64,000 nucleotides of DNA from Gigantopelta aegis (taxonomy: Eukaryota; Mollusca; Gastropoda; Neomphalida; Peltospiridae). The position numbers and the translations under genes were made by a program. The stretch covers positions 71,221,128 to 71,285,127 of the forward strand of contig NC_054702.1 of the NCBI RefSeq assembly GCF_016097555.1. The letters run 5' to 3'. The notes beneath the pieces are model-generated. The model was not told where the DNA came from, searched no databases, and saw only the letters and a program-made list of their open reading frames with translations. Positions 45,969 to 58,700 of this stretch are shown here, one piece after another. Each line of letters begins with the position of its first letter. Within the stretch, counting starts at the first letter, position 1.

Positions 45969-46090
45969 ACAAGATTTAAAATAAGCGTGCAAAGGATACA
46001 TGTATCTTGGAGATAGCCATTTATTTAGCAAAAAGCCCATATAAATTTATAATTTAAAAGATCTAACTTATCTTTTGTACATTTAAATAC

Positions 46091-46218
46091 CTGATACAAT
46101 CCTTTTAGATCTTGATGAAAGGTGCTTTGAAAATGTTTTTGCTTCTGGCGAGCTCATCATAGGTAACTGATGTACATTCTACAGTGATGGAAAGTATGGA
46201 GGAAGACGTCGAACTCAT
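46091..46218 (-). other. Candidate 5' non-coding exon of TFG with a 37-codon ORF
   Basis: On the minus strand an ORF from ATG 46218 to TAA 46105 (37 aa, MSSTSSSILSITVE...) is followed 14 bp later by a donor-like CAG|GTATTT (exon end 46091). It lies upstream of the TFG ATG exon, whose acceptor (44070) shows that an upstream exon must exist. The word TYDEL in the ORF also occurs in the TFG PB1 domain; with so short a match this may be chance. If it is the leader exon, the ORF would be an upstream ORF. Evidence is positional only. Confidence 0.3.
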
Positions 46219-46432
46219 AATATCATGTGCTCGCTATCAATAGCCTCTACGTGCGTGAGGGTATATTGGTTACACCAATTTAATCCAGGAGGTCCTCAAG
46301 GTTTGGTTATGTATGATTATTATTATTTTTATTATTATTATCTTTTTTTTTAATGGTGATTATGTATCGGCATTTAGCTTTAAGAAAATTACCATTTGAT
46401 GTTATAGTGCAGCCTAGATATATATGTATATT

Positions 46433-46588
46433 CAGTGGCGTAGCGTGGGCGGGGCCACCGGGGCGGTTGCCATGGGCGTAAAATTCTGGACTGGTGGAAG
46501 GGACTCAGGGAGTGCTAACGGTCCACTGGTTAGGGGGCGCATTTTACTTGCCTTGCCCCGGGCGCTGGCAACCCACGCTACGCCACTG
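46433..46588. mobile_element. Intact non-autonomous hAT MITE, 8-bp target duplication
   Basis: Ends CAGTGGCGTAGCGTGGG and CCCACGCTACGCCACTG (17-bp perfect inverted repeats), flanked by TGTATATT on both sides (46425-46432, 46589-46596). Length 156 bp. Perfect duplication and ends suggest recent movement. Confidence 0.92.
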
Positions 46589-46784
46589 TGTATATTCATT
46601 TGTTTGTGAAATGTCATTCATTCCGACTTTAAATTCATGTTACATAGATATTCTATTTCTCACAATAATCGTGTAGTAATTTTGCAGCCCTTCTACACAT
46701 TCTGATATAATTACCATAATATCATCAGCCCAAAAACGATGTGATAAGACTTCCTTTATAAAGTACTATCGCGTCACATGCTTC

Positions 46785-46935
46785 AGCCCGCTATACCGAC
46801 CCTGGTCTGGCTGGTGATGTTCTCTTGCACTTGGCAGCGCAGGTGGTACCCCTTCCCACCCACTTCAAACTCTTTCCTGTCCTGGACGGAGGAGCCGGCA
46901 TAAATCGACACCTGCGCCCATGTCGTGGGTGGGGG
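46785..46935 (-). repeat. Dispersed repeat, unclassified (copy 2)
   Basis: Reverse complement matches 560-780, as described there. It is followed by a 21-nt poly(C) at 47016-47036 and (CA)n. Confidence 0.5.
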
Positions 46936-47019
46936 GGGACCTTACCGGTGTCTTTTTTTTTCAATATGCCCCGGACCCCGCTAAGCAACTCGTGTCTCAC
47001 TATAAGCCTAAACGACCCC

Positions 47020-47050
<31 letters not shown>

Positions 47051-47264
47051 ACCTCAAAATCCCAGCTACGGGCCTGCATTGGGCCTTATTATGTATTTAA
47101 TAAGAAATTATTACACTCGCGGGTGTGTCATATCTCGCTCGGGCAATAAAATAAATCCTGACACGAGTTTCGTAAAATTAGCACGACACACAAGATAATA
47201 ATCTCTATTTAGCCTATTATTTCCTTTGTTTTAATGTGATCATCTAAAGGCCCTTGTTTGTTCA

Positions 47265-47588
47265 GTGGCGTATCTACGAAAAATAGCGCCTATGACAAGC
47301 ACTGAAATTGCGCCCCTGTCCAAACATCTGACACCCATCTTTTAGAAATAAAAATTATCAATTTCAAACTAATTGTCACGGAAACTAATTTGACGATTGA
47401 AAAAAATATTTATTATTATTGTTTATTATTTCGATTAATAATTATGATAATCAAGGACAGATCATAGGCCTACATCTGAAGAAAATTCTTTTTTCACTAT
47501 CCGAGGATGGCTTGTCTGACTTTAACAGAAACTGCTCAAGTGGCGTCCAGGGCACGTGCCATACCTGCCATACCCTAGGTACGCCAGT
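47265..47588. mobile_element. Possible degraded hAT element
   Basis: Left CAGTGGCGTATCTACG and right GGTACGCCAGTG look like hAT ends; the flanks TGTTTGTT and GGTTTATT are only similar, so the boundaries are uncertain. The interior is AT-rich and non-coding. Confidence 0.45.
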
Positions 47589-48045
47589 GGGTTTATTACG
47601 TGTTAATTTCTTTTAAGTTAATTTAACAATTATGATGTATTATTATTAATCGTTCTATATTTTAGATGACTGAGATCTTTAAAGTGCATTTAAAGTTGTA
47701 AGATTTTTTTATCATTTCTGGAGAAAAATCGAGGTGATCATGTGATATTCCTAAACATAAATTGGTCCGAATTTATGAAACCTGTTTTTGACTTACATGC
47801 GTATAACTATATTACTCTGCTTAAATAACCGCGTTTAAAAAAAACAAAAAATACAGGCTTCGTAAATTTGGCCCATTATTAACAAGATTCCAGTAACATA
47901 TGGGATTTTTTTATCACAAAATAATAATAATTTTACACGTTATGACGTCAAAATTAACTGCAAAGGTGACTTTAATGACGTAGTAGATTTTATTTTACTA
48001 GGCCCTATTGTTATTAATTTTAACAAATCACGTTAACTTTCACAA

Positions 48046-51000
48046 ATGAAGAAAACTAAGAATAAGTCTACTAAATACTCATTGCAGCTAGAAACTAACA
48101 AGTTAATATTTGAAAAAGATAGCGCATGGTCATGGGTTGCATGCTTTTGCGCATTTCAAACCTGTGTTCTCATAACTGGAATATTACACGGGTTTGGTGC
48201 CTTTCTTGTGGAATTTACTCGTGAATTTAACACAACAAAGGGAAATGCAGGTAAATATTATTACAGTATGGGAACGGATCGGTGTATATGTTGATGCTGT
48301 TGTTGTTGTTTGTTTGTTTGTTTGTTTTTGTTTGTTTTACATTGGATGTGCCATACTGTCAAGCAGACACGAATGATGAAGTCTTTCGTTCTGCAACATC
48401 TGCAAATTAATGTGTTCTGCAACTGTTAACTTTTGTATGTTAAGGCCACAGGTACGCCCAAACAGCAACACCGGTTACTTATATATTTTAGTATGTGTGT
48501 ACCATTATAACCAGTTAGACATTATTTACGTTTTCTTCATTAGACTTTGTAAACCTTGTATGTAAAACAATCATATTTAAGCAAAATCAAAATCAAAATC
48601 GATCTCAATCACCAACACCCGAGATATACAAATTATAAATTTTTGAAAAAAGTTTTTTAAGAATGGAATCATCTATGCAATTCATGAATTAACCAACTTT
48701 AAGATCTAAAACCAACTTGTATGACACATCTAATGTACAGAATGATATACACTGAATACAGATCCGTTCCCAGACAGTGATTATTGCATTGCAAAACTCT
48801 AGATATCTGCTTATTAAACCATATTCTGAGGTGAATACCTAGTCAGCTTACTGTTAACAAACCCCACTCCATCGCGAACAGTAGTATTAAACCTGTTACA
48901 TTTGTAAGAACAAAATCGATATTTGAAACTCTGTTGTGAAAGTTCAAACGAAGTAATAAAATACAGGCTATCTTTATTTTAATTTTTTTCGAGAATTAAT
49001 ATTTCAAAAATAATTGTTTTAAATTTCTGCATAATAAGACACAATCAATTGCTATATACATATGCATATATGTTCAGTTTCTAACACATTCAATTTATCA
49101 ACCGCAGTTTATACGGTCATCATTAGGCCTATATATACAGACTTTAGTTACAGCCCTAAACGTGAAGATTACTTATGTTTTATAATAATAATTATTGGAG
49201 GTGATATTTTTATATTATTGTTATAATAATAATAATTATTATTATTTAATTTCTATAGCCTGGGTCAGTTCACTGGCTTACGGGATATCGATGTTTGCCG
49301 GTCCAGTTGCCAGCATGTTGACCAACCGGTATGAACAGCGATTCGTCATGATGGTCGGTGCCGCTCTGTGTGCTATAGCCAATTTAACGTCATCCTTCGT
49401 GACGTCATTTCAGATCCTGTTTCTGACCTTTTCTCTTGTCTTTGGTCTTGGTGCCAGTCTGGCAGTCACGTGTACCGTGACGATCTCTCAGGAATATTTC
49501 GACAAGTACACGACGGTTACAATGGGCTTGATTGCTGCTGGCAGTAGTTTCGGGACGCTGGTGATGGCACCGCTGTCGCAGTTCCTGCTGGATACCGTGG
49601 GATGGAGAAATTCTTTGAGGTGAGTCTGCCAAGATATTACATACATACTCAAGATTCAGGGCGTTGAGTCTATGGTCCTTCCCAATCTAATTAAAATTAG
49701 CCCCACTACTGGTAGACCAGTTGAAGTAATTTTAATCTGATTGGGTCTTTCCCATCCTCCTATAAAAATGTTTGTTATAAATAATTTCAGTTTGGTTTGA
49801 CGTAATAAGAAAAGTAAAAGTGTTTTGGAAATACCCCACCCAAAACCCCACACCCAACAACAACAAAAACCTATTTGTGTGTGCAATTTAGAAAACAATC
49901 TGCTCAGAAATAAAGAAATAAATACTTTGTAGTAAATTCCATAGTATGAAAAAAAGGCGTTCCCTGTAGGAAGGACTATAAGGTTTCATCCTGCGTCCAG
50001 ATTGTTAACATCTTATAATGTAGGGCCCAGACACCTTCTGGGTTTGGGGGCGGGACGTAGCCCGGTTGTAAATCGTTCGCTCGATGCGCGGTCGCTCTGG
50101 GATCGATCCCCGTCGGTGGGTCCATTGGGCTATTTCTCGTTCCAGCCAGTGCACCACGACTGGCATATCAAAGGCCGTGGTATGTACTACCCTGTCTGTG
50201 GGATGGTGCATATAAAAGATCCCTTACTGCTAATCGGTAAGAGAAGCCCATAAAGTGGCGACAGCGGGTTTCCTCTCTCAATATCTGTGTGGTCCTTAAC
50301 CATATGTCTGACGCCATATAACCGTAAATAAAATGTGTTGAGTGCGTCGGTAAATAAAACATTTCCTTCCTTCCTTCTGGGTTTTGATAACGATTCGTGA
50401 ATGCATAAACACAGCATAGGATGATGGAAAATGTAAATTACCATGTATGCCAATATTTGATGTCAGACTCATTTAGGGGCGGGAGTTAGCACCGTCGGTT
50501 GAGTGCTCGCTTGAGGTGCTTGCGTCGCAGGATCGAATCACCTCGGTGGATCCATTCAGTTAATTGGGTTTTTCTCGTTATAACCAGTGCACCACAACTG
50601 GTCAAAGGCCGTGGTATGTGCTTTCCTGTCTGTGGGAAAGTGCATATAAAAGATCCCTGACTGCATTAGGAAAAATGTAACGGGTTTCCTCTGACGACTA
50701 CGAGTCAGAATTATCACATGTTTGACATTCAATAGCCGATGATTAATTAATCAATGTGCTCCAGTGGTGTCGTTAAACAAAACAAAACTGTACCCATTTA
50801 TACATGGGGGTTCTCCCGTTAAAATTACGTGCTCGTGATGGGATCCACTTACGGGGCAGGATTATAGATATACTCTGACATAGCATATGACTTGTGCAGG
50901 TTTAGATTTGTCTAACCAATTTTGGAAGCTAGAGGCAAAGTTTAAAAAGTTTGTTTTGTTTAACGACACCACTAGAGCACATTAATTTATTAATGATAGG

Positions 51001-54000
51001 CTACTGGATGTCAAACATTTGATAATTTTGATATATAGTCTTAGAGAAAACAAATCCGCTGCATATTTCCATTAGTAGCAAGGAATCTTTTATATGCACC
51101 ATCCAATAGACAGTATAGCACATACCACGGCCTTTGATATATCAGTCGTAGTGCACTGGCTGGAACGAGAAATAGCCCAATTGGCCCATCGACAGGGATC
51201 GATCCTAGACCGACCGCACATCGACCGAGCACTTTACCACTGGGCTACGTCCCGCTATTAGAGTCAAAGTAGGCATGATGTATTGTCCCGAGTAGATTAA
51301 TTAATCAATGTGCTCTAGTGGAAAGAATGAATGAATGTTTAACGACACCCCAGCACGAAAAATACATCGGCTATGCAAATAAATAAAGTGATGATCAACG
51401 TCAATATAAAAATTCAAGGTTTAAACAAAAACAGTGTAAAGAACAGTGTAAAGAACTGTGCAAAAACACAAATATCACAGAATTTTACGGATACAGAATT
51501 TTACTCAAAACTTCAATTTTGTGCTGTATTGGCCATTCTCAAAGAAAATGTTACACCCCTGCACAACGGTGAGGTTGTGTTCTAGTGGTGGCATTAAGCA
51601 AAACAAACTTCTTGTTTTTTCGTCCTGAGTAGTGAGTGTCCTAATAATGATACGCTTGATAGTGGAGCAATGTGATCAATCTTGATATTGGTAAAACGTC
51701 CCTTTGACTCTAAAATTTCCAAACATTAATACCTATTTTAAAAACGCGGCAATGTTTTATACCATGTGACTGTTTCATAAAACTGTTCAACTTATTTTCG
51801 TGCTTATATTCAATTAAGGTTCAAGCACGCTGTCCTGGGCACACACCTCAGCAATCTGGGCTGTCTGTCCAGGACAGTGGGTTAGTTGTTAGTGGTTAGT
51901 GAGAGAGAAGAGGGTGTTGTGGCCTTACCCATTGATCCCTAAAGAACTCGCTCTGTGTTGGAGCTGGTACTGGGCTGCGAGCCCTGTACCTACCAGCCTG
52001 TATTCCGATGGCTTATATTTGCACAATGCAGAGTCTAGTGGGTCTTTGGCAAAATAGTGTTGAAATCGGCTCCACTTATCTATAACTATTACCTGTGCTA
52101 CACCAGCAGAGCTGATTTCAATCAGATTGAGCCTTTACTGAATCACGTATATCGTGCAAAAGGTCATTGTCTTGGGATTTAATGAAATGAAACAAGCTTA
52201 GCTACCTTTAGATTACATAACATACGCAATATTTTGCTATGGAAATAGCATTCTTCATCTGTAATCAAAGTGGGGCGAGACGTAGCCCAGTGGTAAAGCG
52301 CTCGCTTGATGCGCAGTCGGTCTGGGATCGATCCCCACTGGTGGGCCCATTGGACTATTTCTCGTTCCAGCCAGTGCACCACGACTGGTATATCAAAGGC
52401 CATGGTATGTGCTATCCTGTCTGTGGGATGGTGCATATCAAAGATCCTTTGCTGCTAATTAAAAAATGTAACGGGTTTCCTCTCTGAGACTATATGTCAA
52501 AATTACCAAATGTTTGACATCCAATAGCCGATGATTAATAAATCAACGTGCTCTAGTGGTGTCGTTAAACAAAACAAACAAACGTCTGTAACCAAAGTGT
52601 GAAGAAAAATAGAAAATCGTTTAAAGTTAAAATAACCCAATTTTAAACATCGTAACGATGAACCATATATAAAATCTTCTGGGGCTTGATCTTGTTTTCA
52701 TGCGTATTATGTAAAGAAGACGCACAATGTATGGGAATTAAAGAACATACTAGAATTCCGCGGAATTAAATGTCTCGTTTTCGCAGTACTGCGATGGACA
52801 TCACAATTATAAACCAAGTTTCACTGACCTAGGACTTGTAGTTCGTGAGATACTGATGATCTAAACGCCGTCGGAAAAAGAATACCTGTATATTTCTTTT
52901 TTACTTTGAGACAATGAGCAAAATTCATAATTTTATAGGATCTATGTAACACAGTATAGTTTTTAACAGTTAATATTACAAACATTATGTTTCTCGACAA
53001 TTTCAGAGTTTATGCTGGTACTTGTGGATTCTCCATGTTGTGCAATATGTTATTGATTCCCATATCACGGCCAAATAAAAATCGTTTTGACAACGTGCGA
53101 ACATCACCTCTGCGGAAGCTCATGGAAGATCTAAAACTGTGGAAGAACAGGGTCTTCGTTGTCTGGACATGCGCCATAACATGTGTAATGTTTGGATATT
53201 ATATCCCGTATGTTCATATGGTAAGAGTTATGTTCATAAACAAGTAAAGAGCCTGTTTATGTATATATTTATAAATGTTCTCTTACAATAGTGTACGGTA
53301 CTTTAGGTTCAAACCTAGGCGCGTGTGTGTGTGTGTGTGTGTGTACCCCCCCCCCCCCCCATATTAAAGTATTTAATTTAATGTTTTCCTCCATATGCTC
53401 AAGTCAGTGTTTTAATGTGACCGTTTGGCGTTAGGCATAATTTTGGGAGTTGAAGTTTTTTTTGTTTAACGACATCACTAAAGCACGTTGTTTATTAATA
53501 ATCGGCTATTGGATGTCATACATTTGGTAAGTTTTAACACATAGGCCTAGTCTTAAAGGAACACCGCTACATTCTTCCAGTGGCACTGGGTTGGACGGGA
53601 AGTGATTTGATCTCACGGCGCAAGCAACTCAGGATATGTACATGACCAGAAATGAAGAAATATAGTATATGTATATATAAAATATATTGTTGGAAGAGAC
53701 CAAGTATCTTTAGTATTCAGTTGTCCATTATAAAGATCACTGCCAGTATTGTTTTGGCAGGTATCTTACGCTGCTGACTGTGGAATAAGTCCCAACAAAG
53801 CTTCCTTTCTGATCATGATTCTTGGGACGAGCACGGCTTCTGGAAGAATTCTCTTCGGAAAGATAATCCAGTTCGGCTTGCTGGACAGGGTGCGCATGCA
53901 CCAGCTCTCCATGGTGATCACTGGGGCGGGAACGATGTTTCTGCCCATGATAAAGTCTTTTTCCGGGCTAGCGGCCTACATCGTCATCGTCGGCCTTGTT

Positions 54001-55728
54001 GACGGGTGTTACGTGGTGCTGCTGCCCTTGCTGACGTGTTCGTTGATGGGTTCAGAAAAGATGGTACTAGCGTGGGGATTTCTGATTGGAACTGCCTCCT
54101 TCACATTCATGCTAGGACCGCCAGTTGCAGGTTTGAATGTTTTTTAAAATAGCTGTATAAATACGGTAGTGAAGCTCTTTATAATGTGACATAGTGCGCT
54201 TAGAAATATATATGCTCAAAAAGGAGAATATCTTTGAATTTGAGATATGTTAATTAGCAAAAGGTGGAACTACCTGTCACCAATGAAAACAACAAAAAAG
54301 ATGTTGAAAATATATTACATGTGAAAATATTGAGTCAAATTAAAAATTTCACAATCTAAAATTTTAATAAAGTCAATGAGTGTTGAAAGCAGGTATTTTA
54401 CAGGAATAAATATTGTAATGGCAATGTCTACATTCCATTTGAAGCCCATCACAGCCCACGTGACCCGATCCATAGCACGTGCAAAGCACCATTCAGGCAA
54501 AAGTGGTTTTGCACGTGCCACTGGTCACATCACTACAATAGCACACAAGTTTTCATCGTTACAGTAGTCTGACCCAAAAAAACCCCACACATTCAAAGGA
54601 TATTTGTTACGATCTGTTTAGACGCCACGCGTCATAAATGTGCAGCGTGAACGTGCCGTCGGCATGTTGCACGCGAGAACGTTAGTAGCTGACGTGGCAA
54701 GGACGTTGGATTGCAGTCGATGGGCAATTTATGATCTGCGGACACGAGTACAAGAAACGGGCACCACAGCTGATCGCTCCCGATCGGGTAGACCACGTGT
54801 GACATCACAGGCAGATGACCGTCATATTGTGTTACGTCACCTCCGCAACCGTTTCATGACAGCTACAGCAACCAGTAATGAACTTTTCAGATGTCGGGTG
54901 TCCGCGCAAACGATCCAAAATCGGCTGAGAACCGCTCACCTCCATACACGGTCCCGTATGTTGGACCCATTTTGACCCAATTTCATCGACGTCAACGTCA
55001 GCTGTGGGCACAACGCCACTTGCGATAGACTCAGAGGGAATGGAATGGACGTTCTCGACTTTTTGTCATCCGTGGCAACCTCAACGCTGCTGCATACCGC
55101 GACCGGGTGCTGGCCCAGGCCTGATCTTTCAGTATGACAACGCCAGACCCCACACGGCCATCTTGACAAGGGATTAATTGAGGAACGCGGGCATCAATGT
55201 CATGGATTGGCCTTCAAGGTCGCCCGTCTGGGATGTGCTGGGAAGACGCCTGCGCACTCTCAGGAACCCTCCACAGAAGTTGCAGGAACTTGGTGCCCCA
55301 TTAGTGGAACAATGGCACTGTATCCCTAATGCAGTCTTTACACGCATCAGGCAGTCGATGAGTTGGCGTTGCCTTGCAGTTGTGGGTACATATGGAGGAC
55401 ATACGCGCTACTGAACCTGTGATTTTATCAGACGACTCTGCTTGTGTATTAACATTTTGATTGTTTATGGTTCTGACGAATGCATCGAACATTTATTTAC
55501 TCAACATTTATTCCTATTCTTTATTTGGACGTCATACAATAATAAAAAAAACACCCTTATTTAACACGTTCTTCTGTCATATTTGCTAATTAGCCAAGAT
55601 GAAACAGTTGTGAAGTTTTTAATTTGACTCAGTATTTATTAGTGGCCAAGAAAAGATCACAAATGACAAACAGTCTGATTGGTTCGAACGACTGTTCCTG
55701 TTATTAAAACATACGGTTTTTAGGTGGG

Positions 55729-55766
<38 letters not shown>

Positions 55767-58700
55767 CTCAAACATTATCTCAATCGATATTCGTTTAGCA
55801 GCCACTAAATTAGGACATCACTTTAAAAAAAAAATACAAAACACATTTCTCGTATTCATTTTTCACTTTCCAGGTTTTCTGTATGATGCGACTGGTTCCT
55901 ACAACCTGGCGTTCCACATTGCTGGCATTCCAATATTATCGGGAGCCATCATAATGTTTCTCATCCCCTGGGCTCAGAGAACCTCAGAAACTAACAACAT
56001 ACTCCAGGACCTTGAAGTGTCCAGAAACCTGGAAGACGATGAGATCGTAGACTTCATAACGCTGAGCAAAGTTCCGTCGCTCGTTTCGACCACTAGATCG
56101 AAAATCACCCTAGCGGGATCTCGCAGAGACAACGAGCCTATACAGCCGGAGTCTGTGTCGCTGATGGACGCCGACTGGGGCGCGTATTTTGTGAACAACC
56201 TCAACCAGGTGACGTTTCTACCCGGCAACGTGATCAGCAGGCCGGGCATGAGGGAGGCGGATTTCGACCTCCAGGCGCTAGAGAGGAACGAGCAGGTGCT
56301 GTCCGACATGCTGAGGACGTCGGCGATATCTCCCGTGTCGCCCATTCGTATCTCCGGAGCTGCCGCGGCCGCGCTCATCATCGGCAGTTCGCCAAGATGC
56401 CAGTCATTGAGAGTAGGTTTACAGATATATATATATGTCCCGGCCTCGGTGGCTAAGTCATCGGACATAAGGCTGGTAGGTACTGACTTCGCAGCCCGGT
56501 ACCGGCTCCCACCTGGAGCGAGTTTTAACGACTCAATGGGTAGGTGTAAGGTCACTACACCCTTTTCTCTATCACTAACCACTAACTATTAACCACTAAC
56601 CCACTGTCCTGAACAGACAGCCCAGATAGCTGAGGACAACTGCAGCGTGCTTGAACCTTAATTGGATATAAGTACGAAAATAAGTTGAAATGGATTTAAT
56701 ACAGATATATTTATATATTTCGACATGGTTAAAATTGTGTTTTGTTTAACGGCACTACTAGATTTATTAATTATCGACGATTGAATTTGAAGTATTTGGT
56801 AACTTTTACTCGTAGTCATTAGAGGAAACCAGTTGTATTTTCCCCGTGTTCTCGTTCTAACCAATGCACCACAACTGATCAAAGGCCACTGTGTGTGCTT
56901 TCCTGTCTGTGGGAAAGTGCATATAAAAAGAAATGCCTTGCTGCTAATGGAAAAATGTAGCGGATTTCCTCTGATGACTACGAGTCAGAATTACTAAATG
57001 TTTGACATCCAATAGCCGGTGATTAATTAATAAACGTGCTCATGTGGTGTTGTTAAACAAAGTGTCGTTAACCAAAACAAACTTTAACATCAAGGGCTTT
57101 GATATACCCGACCTTAAACATGGATGCGATTATTAGTCCGCTACTCAGGACGGCGCATCTTGCCTAAAATAACTGGCCATAGACCACAATTAATTACGAT
57201 ATATGTTTCTATATAGCGTTAATGGCTATAACATTTTTACTAAAGGAAGGGACAATTAAGGCATTTGGCCTGGTATGCACAGTCAACGATATATAATGCA
57301 CATTATTGCTTAATACCAAGTATAATCGTATAGTTAATTAATAAAACGGTTAAATGTGATGGCTATTATATATAACGGGCGCAGGCATTTTGTACCATCC
57401 CAGTGAATACGCCCTGTGGCGAGCTGGTGGTTACGTAATACCTAACGTGTCACGTCAGGAACTAGTCTTAGGAACTGAAGAAACAAAGCATACCTGAATT
57501 TTGCGGATGCATCGCAATGTTCTGTAATAATATCCATCCCAGTAAACCAGCAACAAGTATATATTATTTTTCAATACAAAATAAATAAAAAACAAACATT
57601 GTCAAAGTGTTGAAATAACTGTATTATTTTTAGTACGTAAATTAACTCACGTACTGAAATAATAATCGGAGTGTTTTCTTGGTTAATTGGTCTTTTCGTT
57701 CCGTGGCCTGTACCCGTGGTTCCAGATGGTCCCCAGACACTGTCTAGACACACTAAAAAGACGTGCCTCTTTTATTAAGATCACAGGGTATTGTGTGATA
57801 ACCGCGCGGACACCCTCAAATCGTAATGGACATTATCAGCCATCCTTCTTTATTACTGTAAGTAATTCTGTAAAACCCTTGATTAAGTAGACTGTCCCAT
57901 GTAAAATCACAAAACTGGCCAATTACGTAGTCCCAAAGAAAAGAAAATTACCACTTGGGTATCGTGAGTGGTCGTTTTTGCTCGAACGTACCCTACCAAT
58001 AGGCCTAATAATATGCATTTGTTTCTTTGGATTTTTTCTTTGGATGTTTTAAAAAAGAAAAATACTGTAACTCCATTTCGTTCTATTGATGCAAATTGAA
58101 ATATATTTAGTTAAATAAGTTATATTACTATCAAGTCATTTATGTTGTTTTACAAGTCAGGTTGATGAAAGCGAAGCGCCTTGTCGTAAATTATAGCGTG
58201 TGTTTACACTGTACATAGAGGAGTTAGACGGAGCTGACGTCACTTCGCCCCAAGCTGTACCACCGGACGTCACAAAAACGAAACGAAATGGCTGCCCCCA
58301 GTTAGCAGGAATAGGCCAATCATGGTTTTTTTTTTTTATTAACTCTAAAATTACGCGTTTTTCTTTCGTTAAAGTGTCAGTATGTGTTGGATGTCCGGGT
58401 AGTCATCTTTCCAACACATAAGGTTCTTGTTTGAGTTGACTGTCCCTTTAATATCAGCAGGCCCATGGATTTTTGTATGTACCTTTGCCTGCCTGGGGGA
58501 AACATATCCTGAAAAGGACAACACCTGCAGTTGTCCATCTCTTTCTCCCAGAATATTGGTTTAAACAAACACACACACACTAAACCTGGCCGGAGTACAC
58601 CCATTTTACACAAAAATCACTACTTTTGCATGGGCCGAAATTACTGCAAACAAGTCTTCAATGTCAACAAGTTACACATGTTTACAAACTACATGCTCTC

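Noticed and set aside
52058-52125. Another minimal MULE-like copy
   Set aside because: Reverse complement CAATCTGATTGAAATCAGCT resembles the terminus, but the other end and a 9-bp duplication are unclear.
55974-56582. 202-codon minus-strand ORF
   Set aside because: It is antisense to exon 5 of the transporter gene, whose frame is supported by splice phases and family motifs.
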